Positions 49,677 through 58,586 of a DNA stretch of 64,000 nucleotides are shown here, in pieces; position 1 is the stretch's first letter; every line of letters starts with the position of its first letter. A model generated the notes under the pieces. It did not search any database. It was not told where the DNA came from and was given only the letters and a program-made list of their open reading frames with translations. The position numbers were made by a program, and so were the translations under genes. Source of the stretch: a virus; the IMG/VR virus record IMGVR_UViG_3300009514_000005, positions 62,001 to 126,000 of that record; one strand, given 5' to 3'.

Positions 49677-50074
49677 GATATTTCCCTCTCGAAAAAGTCC
49701 TTAAAACTATCCTGCATTTTAATTACCGCCGTATAAAAATTATCTAGCTCAATTTGAATATCAGCTTCAAAATATATCTCACCACTTTTAAGGTCTTCAA
49801 TTTTTGTAGGCCATTCTAAAATTGTCACCTCAGAGATAGCTTCAACTCCAGGAAATTCCTCCTCGGTGATTTCGTCAATCTCTCTGGCTAATTTTTTATT
49901 CCAATCAGGGCCAGTAAATTTGTCATCCAAAAAATCAGACAACGCATCTTCATCTTCTGGGTCACCATCAAATTCTTTTACAACAGAACTGACATCCCCA
50001 AGATCAACTCGACCATCCAGTTTTATAGTGCCGGGCTTTGATTCGTCGTATGACTCTTCGATTTTAATTTCCAT
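49673..50074 (-). CDS. Acidic protein following portal (133 residues)
   Basis: From ATG 50074, preceded by GAGG and overlapping the portal stop by one base (TAATG), the product is 133 residues with a VDLGDVSSVVKEFDG helix segment, an EDEDALSDFLDDKFTG acidic loop and a beta C-terminal part (AISEVTILEWPTKIEDL, IYFEADIQIELDNFY). No enzymatic motif. Translation is probably coupled to portal. The first ATG at 50131 would overlap the portal too far and has no ribosome site. Confidence 0.6.
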   Translation of the reverse strand: MEIKIEESYDESKPGTIKLDGRVDLGDVSSVVKEFDGDPEDEDALSDFLDDKFTGPDWNKKLAREIDEITEEEFPGVEAISEVTILEWPTKIEDLKSGEIYFEADIQIELDNFYTAVIKMQDSFKDFFEREIS

Positions 50075-51849
50075 TATTTTTTCCTCATTGTATGCTGAAG
50101 ATCCTTCAGTAATCCTTCCATCCTTGACCACTTAGCATCAAAACTCTTATCAGTCTTACGCATATCGTTAATTTTCTCATTAAGAGAGTCAGTATTCTTT
50201 TTAATACCGGCCATTAAAAATCTATCACTGTTAGTTCCATAATATCTCGAAGCGGCCTCGGGCGCACCTCCTTCCGGAGAAGGGGCAGCAGCAGCCGGGG
50301 TTGGCCTTGGAGCCTCGGGAGCAGGAGCCCCGCCAGGAGAACCTCTTTTTGCCACAGCCTTTGCTATTGATCCAGCCGCAGCCCCAGGAGCAGCACCCTC
50401 TTCACCCGGAACTTCCCTAACCCTAAGCTCTTCCATCTCTTTGATTTGATCATCAGAAAACCCAAGTATATTTGTCATGATCCAATACCTTGGGGCCCAA
50501 GCTTGAAACTTATCGGCTAACTCTAGTTCAGCACTACGGATCTCTAGTTGAGCCAATTCAAAAATAGCACTAGGAATTGTCATCTGAATTGAAAAATCAA
50601 CCCTGTCTGGATCGATACCAATTGCGGCCAGATGAACTCTTCCCATCCTTCGATACCCATTCTTAACTTCTCTCTGGATCCGCATAATAGTTCTGGCAAA
50701 CCTGGCATCTTCAGCGGAAAGATGAGTCTTGGCCGTAGACTCTTCATATGTAAGAAATGGTTTTGGAACTTTCAGGGCAGCAAATAATTTGTTTTCGAAA
50801 AATTTAATATCATCAATTTGATCATAAACAGGACCGGCCAAGCTCTCTACCCTTGTCGTGGCGTTGCCTTCCCTTGTAGGCATAAAAAAATCTTCATCTG
50901 AGGAGAAAACGTCAAAAGACTGATCAAGCTCTCCTGTTTTTGAATTTAAAAATTTCTTCTTTTTAAACCTAGCCTTTACTTGATTCAGATAACCGTTCAC
51001 CTCGTTTGGGGGAACATTGCTAACATCAATATAAAATGCGTATCTAGATGGTGCTCTGGAGAGCCTGTGCATTACGATTGAATCTTCAAGTAAAACCAAT
51101 CTTTTATAAATCCATCTCGCCGGTTCTCCAATCCCATAACCGTAAATGCTATTGCGGCTTTTTCCTCTGAGCCTCATATGGATCGTTTCCCAATCCTCTA
51201 AGACCGATGTTGTATTGTCTCCGTATTGATTGTTTCTTCCGGTTTCCTTGTTCTCGAGACGCTGAAAGAAATCCTTGGTTGAAACATTAAAAGATCCTCT
51301 TGGGTCGTAAAGATAACCAATTACGCTTCCGTCCTGACCCGGCACTTCGATTCGCCTAACCGTTGGAGCCGGAAGATAATTGCTGGCCACAACACCTTCG
51401 CCACTCTTAACGACAAGCTCTTGAATATCATTTCCATATTTGCAAAGAGACCTGACCTGCTCCCAGATTTTTTCCTCAGTTTTAACAGTATCAAACATGT
51501 CTTCTAGTTTTTCCCGTATGTCTTCATCTTCAGCCTCAGGCCAAATAGATTTATCTGAAAGCTGATCAAGTTGCGATGCATCGTCTGAGTACACGTCTAA
51601 CGCACTGCTTATGAGCGGTGAGTCATCCTGGTCTTCATAGTCAATAAATCTGGATATGAGATCCTGCTCAACCTTGAGATAATCATTCACCCCTTGACCG
51701 CCAGTGGTATTTAGAAAATCAAACCCAAAGGCCCCAGACGAGCCAAGCATCCCCGTGGAGCTAATAGACGGGATACTCGGAATGTTAAATTGCTTTTCGC
51801 GATTAAAAACATTTCTAATAAACGACAACGAATTAGCTACTAAGCCCAT
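50074..51849 (-). CDS. Portal protein (gp20-like)
   Basis: The 591-residue product has the T4 gp20 portal family signature: DLISRFIDYEDQDDSPLISS, then ALDVYSDDASQLDQL and the segment WEQVRSLCKYGNDIQELVVK, VLLEDSIVMHRLSRAPSRYAF, YIDVSNVPPNEVNGYL and DEDFFMPTREGNATTRVESL. The dodecamer forms the portal vertex for DNA packaging. The C-terminal 100 residues carry a Pro/Ala/Gly-rich linker (APGAAAGSIAKAVAKRGSPG), which is longer than usual. AAGGA precedes the start. Confidence 0.9.
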   Translation of the reverse strand: MGLVANSLSFIRNVFNREKQFNIPSIPSISSTGMLGSSGAFGFDFLNTTGGQGVNDYLKVEQDLISRFIDYEDQDDSPLISSALDVYSDDASQLDQLSDKSIWPEAEDEDIREKLEDMFDTVKTEEKIWEQVRSLCKYGNDIQELVVKSGEGVVASNYLPAPTVRRIEVPGQDGSVIGYLYDPRGSFNVSTKDFFQRLENKETGRNNQYGDNTTSVLEDWETIHMRLRGKSRNSIYGYGIGEPARWIYKRLVLLEDSIVMHRLSRAPSRYAFYIDVSNVPPNEVNGYLNQVKARFKKKKFLNSKTGELDQSFDVFSSDEDFFMPTREGNATTRVESLAGPVYDQIDDIKFFENKLFAALKVPKPFLTYEESTAKTHLSAEDARFARTIMRIQREVKNGYRRMGRVHLAAIGIDPDRVDFSIQMTIPSAIFELAQLEIRSAELELADKFQAWAPRYWIMTNILGFSDDQIKEMEELRVREVPGEEGAAPGAAAGSIAKAVAKRGSPGGAPAPEAPRPTPAAAAPSPEGGAPEAASRYYGTNSDRFLMAGIKKNTDSLNEKINDMRKTDKSFDAKWSRMEGLLKDLQHTMRKK

Positions 51850-51862
51850 CTTGATTTCCTTT

Positions 51863-54800
51863 TTAACCAGTCACAAACGGCATTGAGAAGTTCTTCTTCC
51901 AATTTACATAAGGACCGCCCTCTATAGAAGACTGATTTTGCATTTCTTTTTCCAAACGCTTTCTCTCTGCCTTTTCTTCCCACCCAGCAATATCTCTATT
52001 CTCATGACCAGTTCTAACAGCAACCATATTATGCTCACATACCCAGCTTTGATCATCATCATCAAATGCAAGATATTGTTGAGCGTTCTGCTGCGTGTCT
52101 TCAGTCATATAAGTTCTAGTGTCCCTACTTAAAGTATAGATCGCTCCACATAAAGCATCACTCGAATCCTTTGAATTCCCTTCCGGATGGTCGATTTTTC
52201 CAGTTTTGGCATCTTTTTCTAGCCCTTTAAGCTCAGTTAATAAAGGTTCATATCTATATTGTCGGATACGGTTCTCATAAAAGGCATTCTTTAGCGTTAC
52301 ATACGGAGCGTTAAGAGGAATATTTTTTCCCTGGGTAACCCGATCCATACTAACCAGCTCTACTTGATAGCCACGCTGTTTTAAAGTTTGCAGCATTCCT
52401 ACGGACTGATATTGATCACAGGTGACTTTTTTTATGAAAAATCCATTAGCGTGAATTCGATAAATAAGCTGCCTTATTTCAGATTGAACTATCTCGCCAT
52501 TAGTCGGGGCCTCGATTTTTAAATGAAAATCGACAATGTAAATAGGGAGTAGCTCATCGGCCTGACCCAGGCGAGAAACCCTTTTGTAGCCCCCAACATG
52601 AGCCATACAGATTCCGGTCAAGTCATTGTTTTTTGAAAGGTCCATATGGATATGACGTGGTGCCTGAGGATTTAACAAAGGAGCATTCTCTCCATACACA
52701 TTGGTTTTGATTAATTTATTCCAATGAATAACAATTGGAGCATCTTGAACCCAAATCAAATCTTTAAAAGGATGAGTCCGATTATCAAACGATTCATAAA
52801 TTTTATCTCTACGAGCAAAGAAAGGAGAAATTGCTGCGGTGGCGTACCCGGAAATATCCCTTATGCTATTATGAACAAAAACACCTGGCCCCACTAAAAA
52901 ATTATTATATTTTTCTACCGAGATATCATAAACATCTTCTCTGCCAGATATTTTTATTTCTTTTACTTTATGATTATTTGGATCATTAGAATCATTATCA
53001 CACCAATAACAACCATCTTTTTTAATACTTCTTTTATTGTGCCACCTTAAATGCCCACCCCAAGAAGCAATATTATTCATAAACCCAGGATTATCTGAAC
53101 ACCATTTTTTCTTGGCTTTACCTATTTTATTTTTAGCATCTTGTTTTTTTGCTGGATTGTTTTCGATATTATTTTTTTTAGAAAACTCTATGAAATTATC
53201 TATATTTTTTTTTCTTGCAATTTTTTGTTTTTCCGTAGGGTTATCACTTCCCCATCCATATTTTTTACCTATCTTAGAAGCAATTTTCTTATGATGATCT
53301 GACTTATTATATTTAATCATTTGATCGGAAGACCTTTTTTTAAATTTCTTAACCCATTTTTCTTCTCCACGTTTTATCAAATCACTTCTTTTTTTAGCTG
53401 ATTTTTTCCTAGACTCATCAGAATGTAAAAACTTTATTGATCTAGACCTGTGAATAATCACATGATCTTTATTTGACATGATTTCTAAATTATCTGGACT
53501 GTTATCTTTTTTATCTTCATTTATATGATGAACAACATAACCATTATCAATACATCCTTTACTTAACTTTGTTTCAACGGCCACCGCTCGATGAGTCCAT
53601 AGCTTCATTCCATATTTATTACATTTATATGTCTCATAACCGCCTTTGTTTTCGGTCCTATAAAGCGGCATCAAAGAATCACCAACAGTTAACTCATCTG
53701 CTCTTTTGTATTCACCTGATCGCAATAAAAATTCATGATTATCCGTACATTTAACCACCGCATCATTGTCTAATACAATTTCATAAATCAAAGCATTTTT
53801 CTTTGTTAACCTAGCATCATAGCCAAGCCCAGGCTTCAGTGTTCCATCGAGACCACATGAATAAACCCAAAACTCTTTTTTCCCAACCAAATCTTTAATC
53901 GGAACACATTGACCATTCAAAAGAGGTATTTCTGTATCACCAGTCAAGCATCCATCCAAATCGTCCTCAAAAGCTTTTTTAAATTCAACCGGAACATCAA
54001 TAACCCTCATCTCTTCAGGATCAGATTCTCCATCTGCCAAGACCCTAGACAGCTTAGAGTCATTACCGATAGCGACCTTAAACGTATGACCGCTATATCT
54101 ACCCTGAGGCTGAACCTCGTAAACGGCTCTTTCCCTTACGAAAACATTTGGATCATCAATGGATTGCTTGATTCTTTTTTCCGTAAATGAATTAACGGTT
54201 TTCTTTGAGGATATGCAAAGCAAAAGCCCAGGTAATTTTCCGGACACCATGAATCTGGACTCCATCCTTCTTTTAATGGATGTGTAAATAGCTTCCGCGT
54301 AATCCTTAGCAGTATCGTCTTGGCCCTTTTTCTTTTTAAAAAAGTTGGACTCATCAATGATTGCCCCGAAGCAGTTGGCTCCAAGAGTGGATCTCTCAGT
54401 CGAAACACCAGGAGCAATCCATATACCGTTAGGCAAAAGAATCTCGTACTCCAAACTTTTTAAAGGTTTAAATTCTTTTTGAAAATAAGGGGTATCCTTG
54501 ATGATACTTAAAAGTTTATCCCCAACAATATCCCTGGCTAAATCCTTGGTGACAGATATTCCCAGGAAAGCAATTTTATCATTGGGCTGGATCCCATAAG
54601 CCTCATGAGGGTTACGCAAACAACTCACCTCGTAAATCATTCGAGCCATAGCAATGACCCCAAAGGTTGTTTTACCAGCACCAATGGATCCACCAATAAA
54701 AGCTTCGGAATATTTATTGTTAAACAATTCAAACAAATCTTCTTTTAACGGTTCAAAAAGACTTCTTCCGAATTTACCTAGGAAATAATTATCAGTAAGG

Positions 54801-54949
54801 AATGTGTGCATATCGACAGGAGGAGTTCGATAAATGCTTTGACTTGCTACATCAAGAAAGGGACTTCGGCCGTTAGACTTAAGGTCTTCAACGATCCTAT
54901 CAAGCATCCATCGCTCATCATTACTGAGAGCGGAAAGATCCTCGTACAA
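51863..54949 (-). CDS. Terminase large subunit with intein
   Basis: The open frame from TTG 54949 is 1028 residues, of which 361 are an intein. The extein shows the ATPase motifs (Walker A GGSIGAGKTT near residues 86-95, Walker B FGAIIDE near 194-200) and, after the intein, the RNase-H-fold nuclease: HIHMDLSKNNDLTGICMAHV, VTCDQYQSVGMLQTLKQRG and DSSDALCGAIYTL. A 21-codon in-frame extension with a good AAGGAG site five bases before an ATT codon at 55012 suggests the real start may be ATT. It follows ftsZ-like and precedes portal, the usual T4 order. Confidence 0.9.
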   Translation of the reverse strand: MYEDLSALSNDERWMLDRIVEDLKSNGRSPFLDVASQSIYRTPPVDMHTFLTDNYFLGKFGRSLFEPLKEDLFELFNNKYSEAFIGGSIGAGKTTFGVIAMARMIYEVSCLRNPHEAYGIQPNDKIAFLGISVTKDLARDIVGDKLLSIIKDTPYFQKEFKPLKSLEYEILLPNGIWIAPGVSTERSTLGANCFGAIIDESNFFKKKKGQDDTAKDYAEAIYTSIKRRMESRFMVSGKLPGLLLCISSKKTVNSFTEKRIKQSIDDPNVFVRERAVYEVQPQGRYSGHTFKVAIGNDSKLSRVLADGESDPEEMRVIDVPVEFKKAFEDDLDGCLTGDTEIPLLNGQCVPIKDLVGKKEFWVYSCGLDGTLKPGLGYDARLTKKNALIYEIVLDNDAVVKCTDNHEFLLRSGEYKRADELTVGDSLMPLYRTENKGGYETYKCNKYGMKLWTHRAVAVETKLSKGCIDNGYVVHHINEDKKDNSPDNLEIMSNKDHVIIHRSRSIKFLHSDESRKKSAKKRSDLIKRGEEKWVKKFKKRSSDQMIKYNKSDHHKKIASKIGKKYGWGSDNPTEKQKIARKKNIDNFIEFSKKNNIENNPAKKQDAKNKIGKAKKKWCSDNPGFMNNIASWGGHLRWHNKRSIKKDGCYWCDNDSNDPNNHKVKEIKISGREDVYDISVEKYNNFLVGPGVFVHNSIRDISGYATAAISPFFARRDKIYESFDNRTHPFKDLIWVQDAPIVIHWNKLIKTNVYGENAPLLNPQAPRHIHMDLSKNNDLTGICMAHVGGYKRVSRLGQADELLPIYIVDFHLKIEAPTNGEIVQSEIRQLIYRIHANGFFIKKVTCDQYQSVGMLQTLKQRGYQVELVSMDRVTQGKNIPLNAPYVTLKNAFYENRIRQYRYEPLLTELKGLEKDAKTGKIDHPEGNSKDSSDALCGAIYTLSRDTRTYMTEDTQQNAQQYLAFDDDDQSWVCEHNMVAVRTGHENRDIAGWEEKAERKRLEKEMQNQSSIEGGPYVNWKKNFSMPFVTG
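52868..53950 (-). other. Intein with HNH endonuclease in terminase
   Basis: Residues 334-694 of the frame (361 residues) have all intein signs: Cys1 in CLTGDTEIPL, block B CTDNHEFLL, a homing-nuclease region in the middle with the HNH pattern VVHHINEDKKDNSPDNLEIM (first His of the pair at residue 474), repeated SDNP/NNPAKKQ units, and C-terminal blocks (REDVYDISVEKYNNF and GVFVHN) followed by Ser as the +1 extein residue. It splices to restore FEDDLDG joined to SIRDISGY. Confidence 0.92.
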
Positions 54950-55021
54950 GAGTTTGTCGACTTCGTCAGAGGTGCGAACACTCTGAAATCTTCCTCCTTG
55001 ATCGTAAAGAATGTTATCTCC

Positions 55022-56149
55022 TTAAGATGCTGGGTAACCCCCACCGGCCCTGGCTTTTAGTTCTGCAATTCTTTTATCCGGTCGGCCCATATTTCCAATG
55101 ATTGTATAAAGATGAATGGCTGAACCACCGGCTTCATAAATTCCCCTATGAAGCTTTGTTTCCGGCCCTTTGTGCATAAGGTCGTTCAGAGATCTAAATG
55201 ATTCCTCAAGAACTTCGGTTGATATGCTACCAAGTCCTTCCGCGTTGGAAACAACAATACCGGCCCCGGTTTTTGCTTTAGAGATATCACACCCCTCAAC
55301 CAAGAGACCTTTCTTCACATTGTTACGAATTGAATTAGCTACGGCATTTGAATCCGAAACATCATCTATCTTGGTTCTTCCGAACACCATGATTCCTGCC
55401 TCGAGTACAGATTTATAATCTTCTGGATCAAAAACCTGATGAGCTGTCTCGTCATCGATTGCAGCCAACTGATTAAATGAATCAAAAAGAGCCGCTGTAT
55501 TTTTATTAGCCTTTCCGTAAGCATCAATAATGCTAGCTCCACCATACATTTTTGTTACCCTAGCGTTATCGACAATGACTAATGGAGAAAGAAGATCAGC
55601 TTCGGCCATGGCTAGTAATTCCTCAAAAGCCTCTAAAGCATTATGCTGTACGGCTGAAGACTCATCATAGCTAGGAAGGGTAACCATTACCCCAACCCTT
55701 TTCTCTGGATTAGACACGAGATTAAGCCTCATGTATTCCTTGCATTCTTTCACCAGTGTTTCGATGGATCCAGATCCAGTTCCACCACCAGCGCCAATAC
55801 AAATAATAATTTGCTCTACACCTTTTTTGAAAACCTTTTGAATTAATCCTCGAATATTATCAGCTTCCTTTTCAGCGCATACTTTGCCAACAGAAGGATT
55901 TTTTCCGGCACCACCTGGAGAGTCCATGATTAAACGATTCTCTTCGGGAACCTGTAGTCTTTTCATATCTTTTTCAGTGGTATTAATGATGGCCACTCGC
56001 TTGTAACCAAGATTATAAAAAGCATTGGCCAAATTTCCGCCACCACCACCTGACCCAAGGAAAGCCATCTTAACGGCAGTTTTTCTCTCCTCTTCAACTT
56101 CCTCAACTTCTATTTCCATTGACTCTTCATCGATATCTATATCAATCAT
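55022..56149 (-). CDS. FtsZ/tubulin-like GTPase
   Basis: From ATG 56149 (GGAGG four bases upstream) the product is 375 residues. It has an N-terminal acidic segment, a GSGGGGGNLANAF loop, the tubulin signature IGAGGGTGSG near residues 118-127, and a T7-like loop FDPEDYKSVLEAG with the two acidic residues (241 and 244) needed for GTP hydrolysis. The C-terminus is short and ends YPAS. Tubulin-like proteins in large phages build filaments or spindles that position phage DNA; others resemble FtsZ. It is directly upstream of the terminase gene. The exact clade cannot be decided by eye. Confidence 0.85.
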   Translation of the reverse strand: MIDIDIDEESMEIEVEEVEEERKTAVKMAFLGSGGGGGNLANAFYNLGYKRVAIINTTEKDMKRLQVPEENRLIMDSPGGAGKNPSVGKVCAEKEADNIRGLIQKVFKKGVEQIIICIGAGGGTGSGSIETLVKECKEYMRLNLVSNPEKRVGVMVTLPSYDESSAVQHNALEAFEELLAMAEADLLSPLVIVDNARVTKMYGGASIIDAYGKANKNTAALFDSFNQLAAIDDETAHQVFDPEDYKSVLEAGIMVFGRTKIDDVSDSNAVANSIRNNVKKGLLVEGCDISKAKTGAGIVVSNAEGLGSISTEVLEESFRSLNDLMHKGPETKLHRGIYEAGGSAIHLYTIIGNMGRPDKRIAELKARAGGGYPAS

Positions 56150-56256
56150 GGTTCCTCCATTTTTCCTGCCGGAATCACGCAACTCTTTGAATTCCCGTTG
56201 GCTCAAGATGTTATACGAATACTTTAACACAATCACTTGCCTTTAGGCAGACCGCT

Positions 56257-58122
56257 ATGATAGCCCAACCAATAACACCGTTATTATTTGTTGAGAAAAA
56301 TATGTCACAATCAGAGCTTTTCGTACACCAAAATAAAACAGAAATTACATTTCGGCCCTACCAAATTGAGGCCATTGAAAAAGTAATCGAAGAACACCAA
56401 GAAAATCAATGTAATCGACAACTTATAGTTGTCGCAACAGCGGGTGGTAAAACTTTAATCTTCAGTAAAATAGCTGATTACTATCTAAAAAAAGGATCCA
56501 AGGTTTTAATCCTGGCCCACCGTGAAGAGCTTTTAGACCAAGCAAAAGATAAAATGGAATGGGTAGTTGGTTATGATTACAAGATCGGAATCGAGAGAGC
56601 CGAGTTCGAAGCGTCCACTGATGACGACATCGTTCTAGCCTCAGTCCCAACAATCGGAAGAAGTGATTCAAAAAGAATCCTAAAATTCCCCAGGGATCAT
56701 TTTGACATTGTAATTACCGATGAGGCGCATCATGCATGTGCCGTGTCATACCAGAACATTTTGGACTACTTTGTTCAATATCCAAAAACTCTCTCCCTTG
56801 GTGTTACGGCCACTCCTTTTCGTTCTGATGAAGAAAGCCTCACAAAGGTTTACGACAAGGTAACCTTCCGAAGAGACATGCTTGATCTTATGAAAGACGG
56901 CTTTCTCACGCCAATCATAAGCCACAGGATTAGCTCTAAAACTGATTTGTCTCGAGTACGAACCACCGCTGGGGACTTCAACCTAAAAGACCTGGCCGCT
57001 GCCGTTAATAACGAGGAGAGGAATACTCTCATTATAGAGACATGGCGAAAAAGATTTCCAGACAAAAGAGCACTTATCTTCGCTACAGATCTTGATCACG
57101 TTAGACGCCTTGCGGAAGAGTTCCAATCAATTGGAGTTAAGGCTGCGGGCATTACGGGCGATATGAACAAGTCTGACCGAAGACAAATTATTCACGATTT
57201 TAAGCAAGGAAACCTGACGGTCCTTGTCAACTACGGGATTCTCACTGAAGGCTACGATGATCCCGGTTTAGAGCTAATCATCATGGCTCGACCAACTCAG
57301 TCTATGCTTTTGGCCACTCAAATTTTCGGTAGAGGTACCAGACTGTTTGAGGGAAAAGAAAACCTTCATGTAGTTGAAATTATAGATTTTCATTCAAGCA
57401 AAACCGCCACTGTTGCTAAAGTCTTTGGATTTAGACAAAGCTTTAATTGTGAAGATCATAACTTTTTAGAATGCGTTCAAACTGCTAACAGGCTCAAACA
57501 GGAAAAGGAATTTTTCAATCCCTACAATTGTTTATCATGGAGAGATATGCTGGCCTGTTTTGAGCGATCCACTCCATCAAACCCTCTCGGGACCGAAATA
57601 ACAAAACGAGAAACATCTCCAGGAGGAAAGGACAGGGTTCCTAGAGAGGATCTATTTTCTGAATTCAAGAAAGAAGATACAGCTTGGTACGATTCACGCT
57701 ACAGATATTATCCTGGGCAATACGGCGAGCTAAACTTCATCCACAGGGATAGCCAAAGACAATCAAGATTTTTGGTAAAATTAAAGCCAAATGAACTTGG
57801 AGGGTGGACATCTCAAATACTAACAAAACCTATAAGTGCTCCAAGAAGACAGAAGGCAAGCCTGGTAACAGAAATATCTTCCCCGAACAAACACGGAACA
57901 GCTAAATTAATTGAAGAATTCATTTTAAACAACTTTAACGATTGGGACTACTTATTGAGAATAAATGCGCCGTGGAAGAAAAAATCAATAGGGGTTCCTT
58001 GCACTGATAAACAATGGGCTTTGATAAATAAATATAAACTGACTAAACTTAAACAAGGAGAAGTAGATAAGGTTATGGCATCCGACCTAATTGGGATGTA
58101 TATGAACAGAAGAAAAAAATGA
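56257..58122 (+). CDS. SF2 DEAD/H-box helicase (UvsW-like)
   Basis: The 621-residue product has superfamily 2 motifs in order: FRPYQIEAI, Walker A ATAGGKT (residues 60-66), HREELLDQA, motif II DEAH (155-158), VTATP (183-187), and motif VI in FGRGTRL near residue 363. It is a plus-strand gene, divergent from the ftsZ-like gene. Phage UvsW/Hel-type helicases unwind recombination intermediates and R-loops. ATG 56257 has a weak AGG site; ATG 56302 (MSQSE) is an alternative. The C-terminal 200 residues are not similar to a known domain by eye. Confidence 0.85.
   Translation: MIAQPITPLLFVEKNMSQSELFVHQNKTEITFRPYQIEAIEKVIEEHQENQCNRQLIVVATAGGKTLIFSKIADYYLKKGSKVLILAHREELLDQAKDKMEWVVGYDYKIGIERAEFEASTDDDIVLASVPTIGRSDSKRILKFPRDHFDIVITDEAHHACAVSYQNILDYFVQYPKTLSLGVTATPFRSDEESLTKVYDKVTFRRDMLDLMKDGFLTPIISHRISSKTDLSRVRTTAGDFNLKDLAAAVNNEERNTLIIETWRKRFPDKRALIFATDLDHVRRLAEEFQSIGVKAAGITGDMNKSDRRQIIHDFKQGNLTVLVNYGILTEGYDDPGLELIIMARPTQSMLLATQIFGRGTRLFEGKENLHVVEIIDFHSSKTATVAKVFGFRQSFNCEDHNFLECVQTANRLKQEKEFFNPYNCLSWRDMLACFERSTPSNPLGTEITKRETSPGGKDRVPREDLFSEFKKEDTAWYDSRYRYYPGQYGELNFIHRDSQRQSRFLVKLKPNELGGWTSQILTKPISAPRRQKASLVTEISSPNKHGTAKLIEEFILNNFNDWDYLLRINAPWKKKSIGVPCTDKQWALINKYKLTKLKQGEVDKVMASDLIGMYMNRRKK
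57122..57135. repeat. Palindrome-like 14-mer, copy 4 (TCCAATCAATTGGA)
   Basis: One of five exact copies of TCCAATYRATTGGA. This copy lies inside the helicase coding region and encodes part of a QSIG peptide, as does copy 1, so the sequence may be tolerated where that peptide is used, or it may be an embedded binding site. Confidence 0.55.
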
Positions 58123-58352
58123 GCTACAACTATTATCCTGACCCATGGGTCAGATGTCTCGGAGTAAGTTGCGATAATCCAGATCTAAGCGACCTGATTG
58201 ATCCTCCAGACAACATAACAAAAGCCTACTGCACTTCCATTAGATGTGTAAAATCAAGACACAAGGGAAGAACATTAAAGCACGTAGAACCAGACGCTAC
58301 CGACTGTCCTCACTGTGGACACGCTCTTCTTTGGACTCATGATGATGATTAA
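58119..58352 (+). CDS. Zinc-ribbon-like small protein (77 residues)
   Basis: The product has Cys residues in CLGVSCDNP, YCTSIRC and DCPHCGHALLWTH. The last is a clear CPHCGH zinc-ribbon half. It overlaps the helicase by four bases (ATGA), so the two are coupled. Its 3' end overlaps a minus-strand gene by 56 bases (convergent). It may aid DNA or RNA binding of the helicase, or be a separate regulator. Confidence 0.65.
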   Translation: MSYNYYPDPWVRCLGVSCDNPDLSDLIDPPDNITKAYCTSIRCVKSRHKGRTLKHVEPDATDCPHCGHALLWTHDDD

Positions 58353-58497
58353 GACTTATTAGTGAATCTCCGAATAAATCATCTTCGAAAGTTCGATAAC
58401 TAAAACCGCAGTCCCTACAAGTAAGCTCCAATATATAGCTGACATTACGCACAGGCTCTCTGACATTGTATTCTCCAAAACATTTTTTACACGGCAT
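58297..58497 (-). CDS. Zinc-ribbon-like protein on the opposite strand (66 residues)
   Basis: From ATG 58497, preceded by GAGGAG, the product has MPCKKCFGEYN and ELTCRDCGFSYRTF, two CxxC knuckles of a zinc ribbon, and an acidic His-rich tail (LNHHHESKEERVH). Its 3' end overlaps the plus-strand zinc-ribbon gene by 56 bases. The strong ribosome site supports real expression. Function unknown. Confidence 0.6.
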   Translation of the reverse strand: MPCKKCFGEYNVREPVRNVSYILELTCRDCGFSYRTFEDDLFGDSLISLNHHHESKEERVHSEDSR

Positions 58498-58586
58498 TTT
58501 ACTCCTCAACAAAAAGCCTAAACTAATTTCTGGGTATCACAAACTTTTTTCTTGTACGAGTCCCCCTGTGTTGATAGCATCTGGCC

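Noticed and set aside
58513-58586. Possible promoter TTGTAC-17-TAGCAT before the methyltransferase
   Set aside because: It would place the transcript start at or past the ATG, and both boxes are weak.
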